From Fibrobacter sp. (GTDB lineage Bacteria; Fibrobacterota; Fibrobacteria; Fibrobacterales; Fibrobacteraceae): a stretch of DNA of 7,153 nt. Each line of letters begins with the position of its first letter. Within the stretch, counting starts at the first letter, position 1. Positions 6,100-7,153 of this stretch are shown here, in pieces. Position numbers and translations under genes: made by a program. The notes under the pieces are model-generated. The model ran no database searches. It was given only the letters and a program-made list of their open reading frames with translations, and had not been told where the DNA came from. The stretch is taken from positions 1 through 7,153 of the forward strand of contig DUVD01000237.1 in assembly GCA_012841225.1 (NCBI GenBank), given 5' to 3'.

Positions 6100-7153
6100 G
6101 AAACCAATACATGGCTAAGGTTTTGTTTTCAAACCAATTGGTGACCAATGAGCAAATCCAAGAGCATTGGGGAAAAATCAAGGAAGATAAAGACATTGGT
6201 CAAGTGCTTTCTGATGCTGGTGTGCTCGATAAAAAAACGTATGAGAAAGTATTGGCTTACGTGCAATCGCTGGAAGAAAAAATGGTTGCAGAAGCTCCTC
6301 CTGTTGCCAAACCCAAAACGCCAAAGCCAATTCCTAAACCAACGGTTTCTTTGCCACCTGTAAAAGAAAGTGCTGCGCCAGAATTAAAAGAAGAGCCTAT
6401 AAAGTTAGAAGGCAACAGCCCATACGGGGCAGCCTCTTCGGCGCCTATGCAAGTCGAGGTGATTTCTGGCCTCGAGTCTACGAGCATCACTAATATCCAA
6501 TTAAAACCAGAACCTGAGTTAGAAATAACCAAAGAAACAGAAGCGCTTCCCGACCAATTTGCAATAGAAACTGGCGAGGGCGAAATTACAGTACCAGAGT
6601 CTATAGACACCTCGATGTCTTTGGTACAGATTCTTTCTTTCGCCCGTCAATTCGGTTCAACAGATATCTACCTTTATGCTGATCGCCCCATTGTTATTCG
6701 TCAATCGGGTTCGCTTCATTACGCCTGCGAAATGCGAATCGAAAGCAACCAGCTTACCCAATGGCTCGCCGAGGCATCAAGGGGTTTCGTCGATGGTAGA
6801 GAATCAACAGTCGGCAAAAATTTTAGCAAGACTTTCGCATTAAAAGGAGCTGGGCGTGCTAGGCTTTCCGTCACTTGGGTAGATGTGACGCCCTACTTAG
6901 CTATCCGAATTATCCCATTAGAAAGTGTCGCTTTTGATGACTTATTTTTGCCCGCATTTTGCAAGGATTTTTTAGAATTAGAAAGTGGACTTGTCTTAAT
7001 TGCGGGGCCTTCTTCTAGTGGCCGCTCTACTACTATGACCACTTTTTCAGAAACGATTGCGAAGAACAAATGGGTGTATATTCAGACAATTGAAAAACCT
7101 ATAGAGCGTTTGCTTCAAAATCCAAATGGGATTATTGCTCAAAAAGAAGTAGG
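6096..7153 (+). CDS. PilT/GspE-like secretion/type IV pilus ATPase homologue with altered nucleotide-binding motifs, 3' truncated by window
   Basis: The frame is open from 6096 to the window edge (352 codons plus two bases). Residues ~7-58 (LFSNQLVTNEQIQEHW, then IGQVLSDAGVLDKKTYEKVL) resemble the N-terminal helical domain of GspE/PilB-type ATPases. Residues ~62-172 are a low-complexity Pro/Lys/Glu linker. Residues ~174-275 resemble the PilT N-terminal domain: FARQFGSTDIYLYADRPIVIRQSGSL aligns with the family 'A...GASDIHL..G.P...R..G.L', and RARLSVTWVDVTPYLAIRIIP with the strand before the core. The RecA-like core begins GLVLIAGPSSSGRSTT (298-313) and runs through TIEKPIE (331-337) to QKEVG. 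Canonical forms are GPTGSGKSTT and TIEDPIE, so the Walker A Lys is Arg310 and the Asp box Asp is Lys334. Walker B and His box lie beyond the window. It is coupled to the ABC permease by ATGA. Catalytic activity is doubtful; a regulatory role is inferred. Confidence 0.82.
   Translation, partial: MRNQYMAKVLFSNQLVTNEQIQEHWGKIKEDKDIGQVLSDAGVLDKKTYEKVLAYVQSLEEKMVAEAPPVAKPKTPKPIPKPTVSLPPVKESAAPELKEEPIKLEGNSPYGAASSAPMQVEVISGLESTSITNIQLKPEPELEITKETEALPDQFAIETGEGEITVPESIDTSMSLVQILSFARQFGSTDIYLYADRPIVIRQSGSLHYACEMRIESNQLTQWLAEASRGFVDGRESTVGKNFSKTFALKGAGRARLSVTWVDVTPYLAIRIIPLESVAFDDLFLPAFCKDFLELESGLVLIAGPSSSGRSTTMTTFSETIAKNKWVYIQTIEKPIERLLQNPNGIIAQKEV

Noticed and set aside
6257..6610. 117-codon minus-strand frame and a 71-codon plus-strand frame (6148-6363) under the PilT-like gene
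   Set aside because: Both are shadows of the 6096 frame, which has an ATGA-coupled start, a ribosome binding site and family motifs; the shadows give low-complexity Ser/Gly or Lys-rich peptides.

Overview
The window reads as a bacterial chromosome segment of moderate AT content with all genes on the + strand. The best guess at the source is the FCB group, most likely Fibrobacteres or a close relative. Three things support this: a cellulase-like (GH9) C-terminus joined to a type IX secretion (T9SS) style sorting domain, a group II-like geranylgeranylglyceryl phosphate synthase, and clear Shine-Dalgarno sequences before several genes. Bacteroidetes often lack such ribosome binding sites, so the last point favours Fibrobacteres. 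The assignment is inference from gene content, not from a marker phylogeny.

Layout. Bases 1-585 hold the 3' end of a secreted family 9 glycoside hydrolase. Its reading frame is broken near base 138, and a block of the catalytic domain also appears to be missing at that point. A strong intrinsic terminator (608-641) closes this unit. Next come alaS (689-3328, alanyl-tRNA synthetase, apparently intact) and a GGGP/PcrB-family prenyltransferase (3325-4080), joined by an ATGA stop/start overlap. A 91-base gap (4081-4171) holds a weak hairpin with a T-rich tail and a good ribosome binding site.

The second transcription unit starts at 4172. It contains a 74-residue two-helix membrane protein, an ABC ATPase (4398-5309), its ABC-2-type permease (5296-6099, GTG start inside the ATPase gene), and the 5' part of a PilT/GspE-like ATPase (6096 to the window end, truncated by the edge). 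The genes are 1 bp apart or overlap, so they are probably translated in a coupled way.

Functionally, alaS is housekeeping. The prenyltransferase points to archaeal-type ether-linked glycerol lipid or a related prenyl-glycerol product. The second operon joins an exporter-like ABC system to a secretion/pilus-type ATPase homologue. The most unusual point is that this homologue has lost the Walker A lysine and the aspartate of its Asp box, so it may be a non-hydrolysing, regulatory member of the family. No tRNA, rRNA, CRISPR array, insertion sequence or prophage was seen.
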